Of a stretch of DNA of 64,000 nt, positions 8,902 through 18,599 are shown one piece after another. The DNA lies in the NCBI RefSeq assembly GCF_016584105.1, contig NZ_NRSM01000004.1:110688-174687 (forward strand), written 5' to 3'. Source of the stretch: Ectothiorhodospira shaposhnikovii. Its GTDB lineage: Bacteria > Pseudomonadota > Gammaproteobacteria > Ectothiorhodospirales > Ectothiorhodospiraceae. The notes beneath the pieces are model-generated. The model ran no database searches. It had not been told where the DNA came from and saw only the letters and a list, made by a program, of their open reading frames with translations. How positions within the stretch are numbered: position 1 is the first letter of the stretch; every line of letters begins with the position of its first letter. A program made the position numbers and the translations under genes.

Positions 8902-11900
8902 TCACACCCCTACCCCACCGACAACCCCCAACCTCAACAACCGCTCCATCTCCTGGGCCGGTACGGGGCGGCTGAACAGATACCCCTGCCCCTGCGGACA
9001 ACCATGCCCGATCAGAAAATCCCGCTGCACGTGATTTTCTATGCCTTCCGCGATCACCGTCATGCCCAGTGTCTGGCCCAGCCCGATGATGGCCCGGATG
9101 ATGGCGGCATCTTCCGGATGGGCCGAAGGGTCCTCGTGCATCTCGGAAACGAAGGATTGATCGATCTTGATGGCCTGCACCGGCAGGCGCTTGAGATAGT
9201 TCAGGGAGGAATAGGCAGTGCCAAAATCATCAATGGAGACACGCACACCCTGATCATTGAGCTGGGTGAGCGTGCGGACGGTCTGATCGACGGAACTCAT
9301 GGCCGCGCTCTCGGTGATCTCGATCTCCAGGTCGCCGGTTTCAAGTCCGGCCGCGGCCAGTGCACCCATGATGCGCTCGAAAATATCCGGTTGCCGGAAC
9401 TCCCGTGCCGACAGGTTCACCGCCACGGGTACGGTGGGGATGTCACGGGCCTTCCAGGCGCGTACCTGTTCGCAGGCCTGCCGCAGGATCTCTGGCCCCA
9501 GTTCAAGAATGAATCCGGTCTGCTCCGCCAAAGGAATGAAACGGCCCGGCGATACCATGCCCCACTGGGGATGCCGCCAGCGCACCAGCGCCTCAAGGCT
9601 GAGCATACGACCACTGACCAGATCCACGCGGGGTTGGTAGACAAGGTGGAATTCGCCCCTTTCCAGCGCCTGCCGCATGGCCTGGTCCAGTTCCATGCGC
9701 TCCTGCAGGGCTTCATCCATCTCCCGGGTATAGAACTGATAACAGCGGCGCCCCTCGGCCTTGGCGCGATACATGGCCGCATCGGCATGGCGCACCAGTT
9801 CCTCGGGGCGATCACTGTCGGCGGGATAAAGGGCAATGCCGATGCTGACGGTGACGCATACCTGCTGGGAGCCCAGAGTCACCGGCCGGCTCAATGCCTC
9901 CTGGAGCTTTTCGATGACCGGGATCGCCCCCTCCACATGGGTCAGCTTGGACAGCAGCAGGATGAACTCATCGCCCCCGAATCGGGCCACCGTGTCTCCC
10001 TCGCGCAGCAGGGCACGCAGCCGAGCGCCCACCTGTATCAGCAACTGGTCGCCCTGGGCATGTCCGAGGGAGTCGTTGACCACCTTGAAGTCATCCAGGT
10101 CGATGAATACCACGGCCAGGGCATGACGATCCCTGCGCGCCTGGGCAAGGGCCTGACCGATGCGGTCCAGCATGAGGGTGCGATTGGGCAATCCGGTCAA
10201 GGGGTCATGATAGGCCAGATATTCCAGACGCTCGGTCAGGGCCCGCTTGTCGGAGATGTCCTCGGCCAGCTTGATGAAGTGCGTCACTTCCCCCCGGGTG
10301 TTGCGGATGGGCGAGATCCTCGCCAGCTCCCAGTAAGGCGCTCCCGAACGCTTGCGGTTCTTGAACTCACCTTCCCAGGTCTTGCCGTCGCGTATCGTGT
10401 TCCAGAGATGGTCATATGCAGCGATATTTTTTTCGTCATAACGCAACATGCTAGGTCGCTGCCCCAGCACTTCATCCCGGGAATATCCAGTGATGTCGCA
10501 GAAATACTGGTTCACATACTCGATCACCCCATCGGTGTCGGTGATCACCACCACGCTGGCACTTTGTTCCACTGCGTAGGCCAGTCGTTCGCTCTTTTCC
10601 TCTGCCTGCTTGCGGTCGCTGATGTCCAGACTGGAGCCCAGGATCTTGCTGAGGTGCCCCTCCCCCCCATATACGGGCGAGGCCTGATACAGGATCCAGC
10701 GCCATTCCCCCGTCTTGTGGCGCATGCGCACCTCCATGCGAAACCGTCCCCGTGGCTGACGCGTATACTGCTCAAACGCCTGAATGCCGGCTTCCATTTC
10801 ATCGGGATGGATCATGGATCGCCAGATTTCCAGATCATTTTTCAGTTCATGATCCTGGTAACCGAGTTGGGCCTTGAGTTCGGGAGAAAGGTAGACTTCT
10901 CCACCGGGGCGCCACTCGAACAAACCCACGTTGCCCCCCTGCACCACTTCCCACAGTCGTTCCCGGTCCCGGCTGCGCGCCGTGATGTCCACATCCATGC
11001 AATACAGGCGAAGGTCGCCTTCCGCATGTTGCACCATGACATGGGAGGAATGAACGGTGACCGGATGACCCTGCCGGTGGCGTAAATTGAGAATCTCCGA
11101 GGGTGGCAGCGCTCCCCCATTCCTTACCTGCTGCATTCGCTGAAAAAAGACCTCACGGTCCTGTTCGGGAATGATGAGATCCTCCAGCCTGGCACCCAAT
11201 GCCTCGCGGGCAGGGTAACCATAGAGACGCTCACTGGCCTCGTTCCAGTAAAACGCCGTGCCGTCCAGTCGGTACCCCTGGATGGCGACGTCCGGTATGT
11301 TGTCCAGCAGCTGTGTCAGGGCCGACTCGTTGCGTCTCAATGCCTCCTCTGCCTCTCGGCGCGCCGTGATATCCCGGTTGGTTCCCCGGTGTCCTCGATA
11401 TCGACCGGCTTCGTCCCGGACAGCACGGCAGTCATGCTCAATCCAGCGCATGCCGCCGGACCGGGTGATGACGCGAAAAAACAGGAGTGAACGGGTGGGA
11501 TCAGTGTCCTCATGAAGATGCCGTTCGTAGCGGAGCCGATCATCGGGATGGATGATGCGCTGCATGAGACCCGGATCATCCAGAAATGCCTGGGCGGGAT
11601 AACCGGTGATCTGTTCGCAGGCGGGCGACACATAACGGAACCGGCCATCCTCTCCCGACCAGTAATCCCAGTCCGTTGAGAACTGGGCCAGAATCCGGTA
11701 GCGCTCCTGTGCTTCGCTCAGCCGAAGGTTGAGATCCATCAGGAGTTGGTGCTGCTCCACGACGGCAGTCTGATCTACCAGGCTGCATATATATTCAGGT
11801 GCCGGGTCATCCGGATCGGAAATGCGGATGAGCTTGAGGTCGGCGATCACCTGCCGTCCGCCGATACCTTGCATGATGATGCCGCGGCATTCAGCCGCCC

Positions 11901-12285
11901 CCTTTCGGATGGCTGTATCCATGGCCTCCCGCAGAGCCGGCTGGTGGGCGGTGATCGCCAGGTGCCGGAACAGTTTCTGTTGCAGGGCGAGCAGCGCGTG
12001 GGCGGCGCCATTGGCATCACGCACGTAGCCTTGGTGATTGACCACGAAGGTTGGGTAGGGCAGGCCTTCATAAAGGCGATTAAAGCGGGCCAGGGCACCC
12101 TGGGTGACCTTTTCTCCTTCCACCAGTGCCTCGTTCTGCATGGCGAGTTCCGCGTGGTGGATGTGTAATTCTTCCAGCAGGCTATCCAGGTTCAACGCGC
12201 CCTGCTCAATCTCCATCTCGATGCCGGTCACCGCATTGTCTCGCAGTATGGCCTGGGCCCGCTCGCGTAGATGCTTTATATCCAT
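8902..12285 (-). CDS. Multi-PAS GGDEF-EAL cyclic-di-GMP regulator
   Basis: This is a large, apparently soluble bifunctional-type c-di-GMP enzyme of 1127 residues. It has a helical N-terminus, about five PAS/PAC modules spanning roughly residues 65-690 (several with the ITGY and DITxR/DISDRK signatures), a GGDEF domain and a C-terminal EAL domain. The GGDEF motif is intact at 770-774 with an RxxD inhibitory site (REGD) five residues before it. The EAL domain keeps SLEALVRW, VNLSA, EITES and DDFGT, although the usual DDFGTGYSS reads DDFGTAYSS. Both activities may therefore exist. I chose the ATG at 12285 over an in-frame TTG 33 nt upstream. It lies downstream of siaD on the same strand (72-bp gap), so it may be co-transcribed with the sia genes. 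Confidence 0.93.
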   Translation of the reverse strand: MDIKHLRERAQAILRDNAVTGIEMEIEQGALNLDSLLEELHIHHAELAMQNEALVEGEKVTQGALARFNRLYEGLPYPTFVVNHQGYVRDANGAAHALLALQQKLFRHLAITAHQPALREAMDTAIRKGAAECRGIIMQGIGGRQVIADLKLIRISDPDDPAPEYICSLVDQTAVVEQHQLLMDLNLRLSEAQERYRILAQFSTDWDYWSGEDGRFRYVSPACEQITGYPAQAFLDDPGLMQRIIHPDDRLRYERHLHEDTDPTRSLLFFRVITRSGGMRWIEHDCRAVRDEAGRYRGHRGTNRDITARREAEEALRRNESALTQLLDNIPDVAIQGYRLDGTAFYWNEASERLYGYPAREALGARLEDLIIPEQDREVFFQRMQQVRNGGALPPSEILNLRHRQGHPVTVHSSHVMVQHAEGDLRLYCMDVDITARSRDRERLWEVVQGGNVGLFEWRPGGEVYLSPELKAQLGYQDHELKNDLEIWRSMIHPDEMEAGIQAFEQYTRQPRGRFRMEVRMRHKTGEWRWILYQASPVYGGEGHLSKILGSSLDISDRKQAEEKSERLAYAVEQSASVVVITDTDGVIEYVNQYFCDITGYSRDEVLGQRPSMLRYDEKNIAAYDHLWNTIRDGKTWEGEFKNRKRSGAPYWELARISPIRNTRGEVTHFIKLAEDISDKRALTERLEYLAYHDPLTGLPNRTLMLDRIGQALAQARRDRHALAVVFIDLDDFKVVNDSLGHAQGDQLLIQVGARLRALLREGDTVARFGGDEFILLLSKLTHVEGAIPVIEKLQEALSRPVTLGSQQVCVTVSIGIALYPADSDRPEELVRHADAAMYRAKAEGRRCYQFYTREMDEALQERMELDQAMRQALERGEFHLVYQPRVDLVSGRMLSLEALVRWRHPQWGMVSPGRFIPLAEQTGFILELGPEILRQACEQVRAWKARDIPTVPVAVNLSAREFRQPDIFERIMGALAAAGLETGDLEIEITESAAMSSVDQTVRTLTQLNDQGVRVSIDDFGTAYSSLNYLKRLPVQAIKIDQSFVSEMHEDPSAHPEDAAIIRAIIGLGQTLGMTVIAEGIENHVQRDFLIGHGCPQGQGYLFSRPVPAQEMERLLRLGVVGGVGV

Positions 12286-12357
12286 ACTGACTGCCCGGTC
12301 AAGATTGAGATTAAACAAGCTTAGCTTGATCCAGGTCGGCTCGCATGCAACTGGGCG

Positions 12358-13161
12358 TCAGGCTGCCACGACCAAACGATTTCGTCCCTCCCTTTTGGCC
12401 TGGAAAAGGGCATCGTCCGCTCGCTTGAGGGCATCATCAATGTCCTCGCCATGGCGCAGCAGGGTGACACCGATACTGGCTGAAAGCCGTATGGGGGATT
12501 CATCGCCCACGGCAAGGTCAGCAATGGTCTGCCGGATACGCTCAAGCACCATGACCGCTTCATCCCGCCCTGTATCAGGCAGCATGAGCAGAAACTCTTC
12601 CCCGCCCCAGCGGCCATACACATCGTAACGTCGCACGCCCTGACGAACCGCACCGGCAATCTCGCACAGTGCCACATCCCCCACTTCGTGGCCGAATCGG
12701 TCATTGATCTGCTTGAAATGATCCACATCCATCAGGGCAATGGCCAGCAGACTGTCCTTGCGGGTGGCCCGCTGGGTCTCTTCCTTGATGCGCTCCATCA
12801 GAAACCGGCGATTGGCCAGCCCGGTCAGGGAGTCCTGGTTGGCCGCCTGACGCAGGGTCTCGGTCACTTCCCACAGGTTGCGCTGGTACTGGTCCGAGAT
12901 GCGGGCAAGCTTTTCCATGCGCCTGAGCTGCTTTTCGCATCGCTCGGCCAGGGTCAGGGTCTGGTTGTGCTCAAGCAGCTGGTAACCGTCCGATATCCTC
13001 AGCAGTCGCTCCATGCGTTGATTCTGGCCAAGGATGTGATCGTTCACTTCCTCCAGCAGGGATCTGAGGGGGTTGTTCCCATGGGCAGGGTCGTCCAGCA
13101 GGGCCTGGATACGTTCCACCAGGCTCTGGCCGTCCTTGATCGTCCCGGATTGCCTAGTCAT
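12358..13161 (-). CDS. siaD: SiaD-type diguanylate cyclase
   Basis: This GGDEF enzyme makes cyclic di-GMP. The 267-residue protein has a helical N-terminal region (residues 1-105) and a catalytic domain with GGEEF at 186-190 and an RxxD product-inhibition site (R177-D180), so it should be active. In Pseudomonas aeruginosa SiaD is switched on by unphosphorylated SiaC; the gene order and overlap here (siaC stop inside the siaD start) argue for the same relationship. An in-frame ATG 75 nt upstream exists, but its extra residues come from the siaC coding region, so 13161 is preferred. Confidence 0.88.
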   Translation of the reverse strand: MTRQSGTIKDGQSLVERIQALLDDPAHGNNPLRSLLEEVNDHILGQNQRMERLLRISDGYQLLEHNQTLTLAERCEKQLRRMEKLARISDQYQRNLWEVTETLRQAANQDSLTGLANRRFLMERIKEETQRATRKDSLLAIALMDVDHFKQINDRFGHEVGDVALCEIAGAVRQGVRRYDVYGRWGGEEFLLMLPDTGRDEAVMVLERIRQTIADLAVGDESPIRLSASIGVTLLRHGEDIDDALKRADDALFQAKREGRNRLVVAA

Positions 13162-13549
13162 CTTTGGTGGGGAGGATATGGAACGGGAAGGAATAGTCCT
13201 CGCGGAATTCTTCCGCCATTTCCATGACCCGTTCATTGCGGGGATCGTAGTACCAGTTCACCCGGACTTCCCGGGACTGGGCATGGACCTCTTCAAGCAT
13301 GTCGAAGACATCCATCATGGCCTTCACACTGCTGGTGTTCATGTAGATGAGTTCCAGCTCCAGGTGCAGAGGGGCCTCGGTCTCATCCAGATACTGCTGG
13401 ATCCAGGCGAAGACCTGGGTAAAGAATTCAAAGGAGTTCTCGGGATAGGAATTTCCCGTCATGTGCAGCCGTCCCCGTGCCCGATCGGTGCTGATGGCAG
13501 GGGTGGACTGGGTACCGGGGATTTCCAGTTCATTGGTCACTGACGACAT
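13154..13549 (-). CDS. siaC: SiaC-family phosphoprotein (DUF1987)
   Basis: This 131-residue protein resembles the SiaC/DUF1987 family, which is regulated by phosphorylation on a threonine and binds the diguanylate cyclase SiaD. The segment IYMNTSSVKAMMD places T72 at the expected phosphorylation site, and the C-terminal WYYDPRNERVMEMAEEF is family-typical. It lies between siaB and siaD, overlapping siaD by 8 bp. SiaB would phosphorylate it and SiaA would dephosphorylate it. Confidence 0.88.
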   Translation of the reverse strand: MSSVTNELEIPGTQSTPAISTDRARGRLHMTGNSYPENSFEFFTQVFAWIQQYLDETEAPLHLELELIYMNTSSVKAMMDVFDMLEEVHAQSREVRVNWYYDPRNERVMEMAEEFREDYSFPFHILPTKDD

Positions 13550-13578
13550 GAGTACGAATCTTTTGTGATGATGATAGT

Positions 13579-14127
13579 TCAGATGACGGCGCGCAGACTG
13601 AAAAACACCCGGTCGTCTCCATCGTTGACCGGCGATACCCTGGCGCAAAGGGGCTCCAGGGATTTGCGCGCCACATCCACCAGGCCCAGGCCCGCGCCAC
13701 TGAGCACACCCGCTTCACGGGGCTTGCGCAACTGCGCCTTGTAGGCCGCCTTGAGTTCCACCTTGTCCATGGCCGCCAGTTCCTCGACCCGATTCCGCAA
13801 AAGCTCGCCATCCTCCCGTTCCACCAGATTCCCGGCCATGATGACGTAACGTCCCGCCTCGTTGCGGGCAACGATGACGGTGGCGGAACCGTCACGCTCG
13901 TCATAACCCATGCGGGTGACGTAGTGGCGGATGTTCTGGGTGAGTTCAATATAGATGCCGAAGACATCCATCGCCGCGCCGGGGAGCGCGTTGTCCGCCT
14001 CCAGATAGTTTCTCAGGGCGTTGCCGATCTCCTCGATCAGACTGCGGGAAATGGGGCCGTTGAAGCAGAGGAGGATCTGGTTCTCGTTGAACTGGCGTCG
14101 CAGGCTGAACAGGTCGATCTCGGTCAT
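13579..14127 (-). CDS. siaB: SiaB-family protein kinase
   Basis: This 182-residue protein resembles SiaB, the atypical serine/threonine kinase that phosphorylates SiaC. A GHKL-like ATPase fold is suggested by IYIELTQNIRHYV (N-box region) and by the glycine-rich GAGLGLVDVARKS near the C-terminus. It is placed between siaA and siaC with short spacers (45 and 29 bp), forming part of the sia operon. The assignment rests on the family-like motifs together with the exact siaA-B-C-D order. Confidence 0.85.
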   Translation of the reverse strand: MTEIDLFSLRRQFNENQILLCFNGPISRSLIEEIGNALRNYLEADNALPGAAMDVFGIYIELTQNIRHYVTRMGYDERDGSATVIVARNEAGRYVIMAGNLVEREDGELLRNRVEELAAMDKVELKAAYKAQLRKPREAGVLSGAGLGLVDVARKSLEPLCARVSPVNDGDDRVFFSLRAVI

Positions 14128-14172
14128 AAGGTATCTTGCCTCATTGCGTGTTGACTGGCGGGGCTCCCGGCA

Positions 14173-16173
14173 TCAGGACTGATCGACGCGAAAGGCCAGT
14201 ATCGTGATGTCATCCCGCTGATCGTGCTCTCCCCGGTAATCATCCAGGGCCTGATCCAGGGCGGCGGCCTGCTCCGGCATGGGACGGCGGGCGTGTTCCG
14301 TGATCAGCGCCTTGAAGCGGCTCTGCCCCAGGCCAAAACCAAGATCCCCGCCGGATTGATCCAGATATCCATCGGTCACCAGATAATAGGTGGTGGCCGG
14401 ATCAAGCCGGAGTTCGGTGTCTTCGTACTCTCCCACGCGACGGTCCCCCAGGGCACGACGCCCGCCGTTGATGGTCTTCACGTCACTGCCATCACTATGG
14501 TAAAGGCTGATGCGGGCCCCCGCATAGCGAAGGATACCCCGTTGCCGGTCCACAAACACCAGGCCCACGTCCATGTGGGTGGCGAGGGCCTGGGTGGTTT
14601 CGGCATCCTTGAGCATCTCCCTCACGATGCCGTCTGCATGGCGCAGGACGGCCGCCGGGGCTTCCATGCCCAGGGTGTTGATGGCCTGATCCAGGGCGGC
14701 CCGGGCCAGCATGGTCATCAGGGCCCCGGGAACACCGTGTCCGGCGCAGTCCACCACGCCGATCAGGTAGCGTTCGCCGTCATTGTGGAACAGATAGAAG
14801 TCGCCGCCCACCACATCCCGCGGACGCCAGAGTACGAAGTGATGGGGGCCCAGCAGATCGGCCATGCGGTTATCCGGCAGGATGGCCCGCTGGATGAGAC
14901 TGGCATAGTCGATGGAGGCCTGTATCTGGCGTTGGGCGGTGGCCATTTCCTGGTTGGCCTGGCGCAGTTTCGCGGTACGTTCTTCCACCCGATCTTCCAG
15001 TTCGTCGGTATGACTTTTCACCTGCTCGGCCATGCAGGCGAAGGCCCGGCTCAGGTCTCCGAGCTCGTCCTTGCCGGCACGGGGCAGCTGGAGATCGTAG
15101 CGTCCCTGGGACACGGCGGTGGCGGACTGCTGCAACTCGCGCAGGGGACGCAGCACGATCCGATCCACGGCCAGACCGAAACCGAGCAGCAAAATCAGCA
15201 GCACCAGGGCCACCACCAGCAGACCGGCCCGCAGCCAGGTTTCCTGAATCACCGCGGCGGCGGCCAGATCCACGGCGGTGACCACATACCACTGCAGCTC
15301 CGGGATATAGGCAAGGGCCAGCAACTGTTCACGCCCCTCCAGGGTCACGGACAGCAGGGGCACGGTATCGGTCTGTTCCCGGGCCTGCTGCATGGCCTGG
15401 GCCAGCTCGGCACGCTGAAGCCCATCCGGCAGGCGCTGGGCCAGGGTGTATCCATTCACGGCGTCCGTGGTGGTGGAGGCAAAGCTGATCAGCGTCGGGT
15501 CCGGATGGGCCTGGATGGCACCACCGCGATCCAGGATCATCGGCGTCACACCCACCGGACGGGTCTGGATGAAGTCCTGCAGGAAGCCGCTCAGGTCAAG
15601 CCCCGTTCCGGCCAGGCCGATGCGACGATCGCCATCCATCACCAGGACATTGAGCCAGACCCGGGTGGTGCCCAGTTCCAGATCCGGGTTGACGTTGATG
15701 TTGTAGGCGGCCGCCTGTTCCAGGGTATTGAAGAACCAGGCATCGCTGGGTCTGTCCGGGTCCAGGGTGTAGCGGGGCCGGTCACTGAAAGGCTGGTCGG
15801 TACCATTGAAATAGTAATGACCGCTCAGGGCACTGGCGAGGAAATAGGAAGCATCACGGAAGTCGCGGCGATAACCTTCCGCCTCAAGGAAAAACAGTGC
15901 CTGCTTGTCGGCGTCATCTTCATCCAGCAACCAGCGACGGGACAGTTCCGAGTCCGCCAGGCGCATGGACAGGGCCAGATCCCGGGAGACGGGCGCCAGA
16001 ATCCGTTCCCGGTTCAGGCGCGTGTAGTTCTCGGCGAAGGCCTCGCCGAAATACTGTCGGACCCCTTCCAGCAGTTGCCAGCCAAGAATACCGGCGGGGA
16101 ACAGGGCCACCAGACAGGCCAGGGCCAGGGCCAGGATGGACTTGGCCCTGAGGCCCAATGGCTGTTTCAGCAT
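14173..16173 (-). CDS. siaA: SiaA-type membrane PP2C/SpoIIE phosphatase with dCache-HAMP sensor
   Basis: This 666-residue membrane protein has a transmembrane helix at about 13-33, a large periplasmic sensor (about 40-300, dCache-like), a second transmembrane helix around 312-335, a HAMP linker, a short coiled coil (DELEDRVEERTAKLRQ) and a SpoIIE/PP2C phosphatase domain from about 440. The phosphatase motifs VVGGDFY, VDCAGHGVPGALM, VTDGYLDQ and RDDITILAF are present, so the metal ligands look intact. In Pseudomonas SiaA dephosphorylates SiaC, which activates SiaD and drives aggregation. A GGAGAG ribosome-binding site precedes the start. It begins 18 bp after the NIT-EAL gene, so the two are probably one transcript. 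Confidence 0.9.
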   Translation of the reverse strand: MLKQPLGLRAKSILALALACLVALFPAGILGWQLLEGVRQYFGEAFAENYTRLNRERILAPVSRDLALSMRLADSELSRRWLLDEDDADKQALFFLEAEGYRRDFRDASYFLASALSGHYYFNGTDQPFSDRPRYTLDPDRPSDAWFFNTLEQAAAYNINVNPDLELGTTRVWLNVLVMDGDRRIGLAGTGLDLSGFLQDFIQTRPVGVTPMILDRGGAIQAHPDPTLISFASTTTDAVNGYTLAQRLPDGLQRAELAQAMQQAREQTDTVPLLSVTLEGREQLLALAYIPELQWYVVTAVDLAAAAVIQETWLRAGLLVVALVLLILLLGFGLAVDRIVLRPLRELQQSATAVSQGRYDLQLPRAGKDELGDLSRAFACMAEQVKSHTDELEDRVEERTAKLRQANQEMATAQRQIQASIDYASLIQRAILPDNRMADLLGPHHFVLWRPRDVVGGDFYLFHNDGERYLIGVVDCAGHGVPGALMTMLARAALDQAINTLGMEAPAAVLRHADGIVREMLKDAETTQALATHMDVGLVFVDRQRGILRYAGARISLYHSDGSDVKTINGGRRALGDRRVGEYEDTELRLDPATTYYLVTDGYLDQSGGDLGFGLGQSRFKALITEHARRPMPEQAAALDQALDDYRGEHDQRDDITILAFRVDQS

Positions 16174-16191
16174 GCAGTCTCTCCGGACGCT

Positions 16192-18579
16192 TCAGGATAC
16201 ATCGAACGATCCCCCTTCCCGCAGCAGGGACAGGCACTCGGAAGCCGGTACGGGGCGGGCATAGAAATACCCCTGGGCCTGGTGACACCCCCGTTCACGC
16301 AACCACCGGGCCTGATAGCGGTTCTCCACCCCTTCCGCCACCGTGGTCAAGGACAGGCTTTGGGCCAGGGCCAGCACGGCGCCGGCGATCAGCTCGGCTT
16401 CCCCGCCCATTTCCAGTTCCTTGACGAAACGCTGGTCCAGCTTGAGGCTGCTGACCGGGAAACGGCGCAGGTAGGCCAGTGAGGAGTAACCAGTACCGAA
16501 ATCATCCACCGAAAGACTCACCCCCAGGCCGCACAGGGCAGTGAGTATCCGCTCCGCCACTTCCATGTCCTCCATCAGGCAGCTTTCCGTCAGCTCCAGT
16601 TCCAGGGCGCCGGCGGGCAGTCCGGAATCGGCCAGCGCCCGTTCCACCTGCTCGATGAAATTGGCCTGGTAGAGCTGCACTGCGGAGAGGTTCACCGCCA
16701 TGGTGAGATCTTCAAACCCCTGCTCCCGCCATGCCTGACATTGCAGGCAGGCCTTGCGCAACACCTGTTCACCCAGGGGGATGATACTGCCGTTGGCTTC
16801 AGCTCGCGGGATGAAGACATCCGGGGGGATCATCCCGTCATCGGGGTGGCGCCAGCGCAGCAGGGCCTCGACACTGACAATGGCCCCGGTGGCCAAGTCC
16901 ACCTTGGGCTGGTAGTGGAGCTCGAATTCGTCATGCTCCAGCGCCCACGCCAGGTCGCGATCCATCTGCAGCATCTCGCTGTGGCGCGACATGATCGTGG
17001 GTTCGAAAATACTGTAGCGATGCACCCGGTCGTCCTTGGCGTTCTGCACGGAAAACGCCAGGTAGGCCAGCAGCTCAGAAGCGTCATGAGGGTAAGGCGG
17101 GCAAAGGACGATGCCGATGTTGCCCTTGACCTCGATGCGCCGGGGCCCGATCTCCACCGGAGGGGTGAGGACCGACAGAAATTCCGCCGCCAGGCGTTCA
17201 GGATTGTCCAGGCGTGGGGAGTTGTGAAGCACCATGCCGAACTGATCACCGTAGATGCGGGCCATGAGAATCTCCTGCCCCACCAGCCTGCATAACCGCT
17301 CTGATATCCGGCGCAGCAATTCATCCGCCACCGACTCGCCCCAGATACGGTTGATGTCGGTAAATCCTTCCAGATCCAGGAGAAAAACCCCCAGGGACTG
17401 GCGTTCCGATCTAGCCTGGAACATCAACTGATCCAGCCGTTCCTTGAAATGATCCCGGTTGGGCAGGCCCGTGAGGGCATCGTGAGAGGCCAGGAACTGG
17501 ATACGCTCCATGGCACCCGCATGCCGGCGATGGCGTTGCAACAGTGTCCTGGCGACGGTCAGGGACAGCAACAGGGTGACAACAAGCAGCGCCATGCTGA
17601 TCCCGAGCAGGCTCAGCCACTGGCGCTGGCTGGCGGCCTTGATGTCGGTACCGGTATCGAGGATATCCCGCACCAGTGTGCGCTCCAGTTGATGCAACCC
17701 GTCAATCCGGTCTGAAGTAACCTGGAACCAATGCAACCCGCTCAGGCCGACGGGCTTTTGCGTCTCCCCCTTGAGGGTGATGGCGGCCCGGATATCCAGC
17801 ACCTCCCGGTGAGCCGGCTGCTGCTCCAGCATCATGAGCCTGTCCCGATGGATGTCAGGCGCAAGCTTGAGAAACTGGCTGCGCTGCAGTTCCTGGATGG
17901 CAACCCGCTGGAGATAATTGCGAAAGATGACCGGATCCGGGGTAGTAGAGACCAGCCAGGCACTGCCCAGGGAGCGTTCCCGGGCGGCCTGCTCCTTGAG
18001 CATCAGCAAGGAACGATAGGCGGCCAGAAGACTCAACATACCCGGGGTTGCCCCTGCCTCGGGCGTGGAAGAAGCAATCAGGATCAGGGGGTCGATCAGA
18101 TGGCCATAGGGCTCGGCGCTTTCCAGGGGCTGGAGCACATGGCGGTCCACCCGTTCGCGGTGGGCCTGCAGACGGGCGGCGCCCTCTTCCAGTTGCCGTC
18201 GGAAATCCGCCAGATCGGTGCCGGTCACCAAACGATAAATGGACTCATCCTGCTGGTAACGCTGCCAGGCTTGATCCGTGGCATCCCGGTGGGCGTCCAG
18301 GATCACGCGAAAGTCATTGTCCAGGGCACTGAGATAGCCCGCCGTGCTGCCCCGTTCCGCCTGCAGTGCATGGATCAGCGCCTTGCCGTCCAGGGCCAGT
18401 TGGGCCACCTGGATCATCCGGGTGCGCTCCTCGTGGCGCTGATGATGCTCCCCAAGGGCAATGGCCGCCATGATCAGGAATGCCGTCATGGGTATTGCCA
18501 CGGTGGCGGCGATGCGTAGCCAAAGCCTGTCCATGCCTCCCCCAAGTGGTGATGAAACCGCTTGATTCATAGGATACAT
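16192..18579 (-). CDS. NIT-sensor membrane protein with degenerate GGDEF and intact EAL
   Basis: This 795-residue protein has a transmembrane helix at about 20-42, a long helical periplasmic region resembling the NIT (nitrate/nitrite-sensing) domain (LIHALQAERGSTAGYLS is typical), a second transmembrane helix at about 325-347, a GGDEF-like domain and an EAL domain. The GGDEF site reads IYGDQF, so cyclase activity is unlikely. The EAL domain keeps SVEALLRW, VNLSA, ELTES, DDFGTGYSS and AEGVE, so c-di-GMP hydrolysis is likely. It is the first gene of the sia block. Alternative ATG starts are at 18570 and 18534; the last would leave more room for a promoter, since the opposite-strand gene starts at 18600. 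Confidence 0.88.
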   Translation of the reverse strand: MYPMNQAVSSPLGGGMDRLWLRIAATVAIPMTAFLIMAAIALGEHHQRHEERTRMIQVAQLALDGKALIHALQAERGSTAGYLSALDNDFRVILDAHRDATDQAWQRYQQDESIYRLVTGTDLADFRRQLEEGAARLQAHRERVDRHVLQPLESAEPYGHLIDPLILIASSTPEAGATPGMLSLLAAYRSLLMLKEQAARERSLGSAWLVSTTPDPVIFRNYLQRVAIQELQRSQFLKLAPDIHRDRLMMLEQQPAHREVLDIRAAITLKGETQKPVGLSGLHWFQVTSDRIDGLHQLERTLVRDILDTGTDIKAASQRQWLSLLGISMALLVVTLLLSLTVARTLLQRHRRHAGAMERIQFLASHDALTGLPNRDHFKERLDQLMFQARSERQSLGVFLLDLEGFTDINRIWGESVADELLRRISERLCRLVGQEILMARIYGDQFGMVLHNSPRLDNPERLAAEFLSVLTPPVEIGPRRIEVKGNIGIVLCPPYPHDASELLAYLAFSVQNAKDDRVHRYSIFEPTIMSRHSEMLQMDRDLAWALEHDEFELHYQPKVDLATGAIVSVEALLRWRHPDDGMIPPDVFIPRAEANGSIIPLGEQVLRKACLQCQAWREQGFEDLTMAVNLSAVQLYQANFIEQVERALADSGLPAGALELELTESCLMEDMEVAERILTALCGLGVSLSVDDFGTGYSSLAYLRRFPVSSLKLDQRFVKELEMGGEAELIAGAVLALAQSLSLTTVAEGVENRYQARWLRERGCHQAQGYFYARPVPASECLSLLREGGSFDVS

Positions 18580-18599
18580 AATCGCAGCATACCGGAATC

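Noticed and set aside
14224..16482. Long open frame (752 codons) on the plus strand opposite siaA and the NIT-EAL gene
   Set aside because: It is the antisense of clearly recognisable proteins, is rich in Gln, Gly and His as expected for a GC-rich mirror frame, and shows no domain motif.
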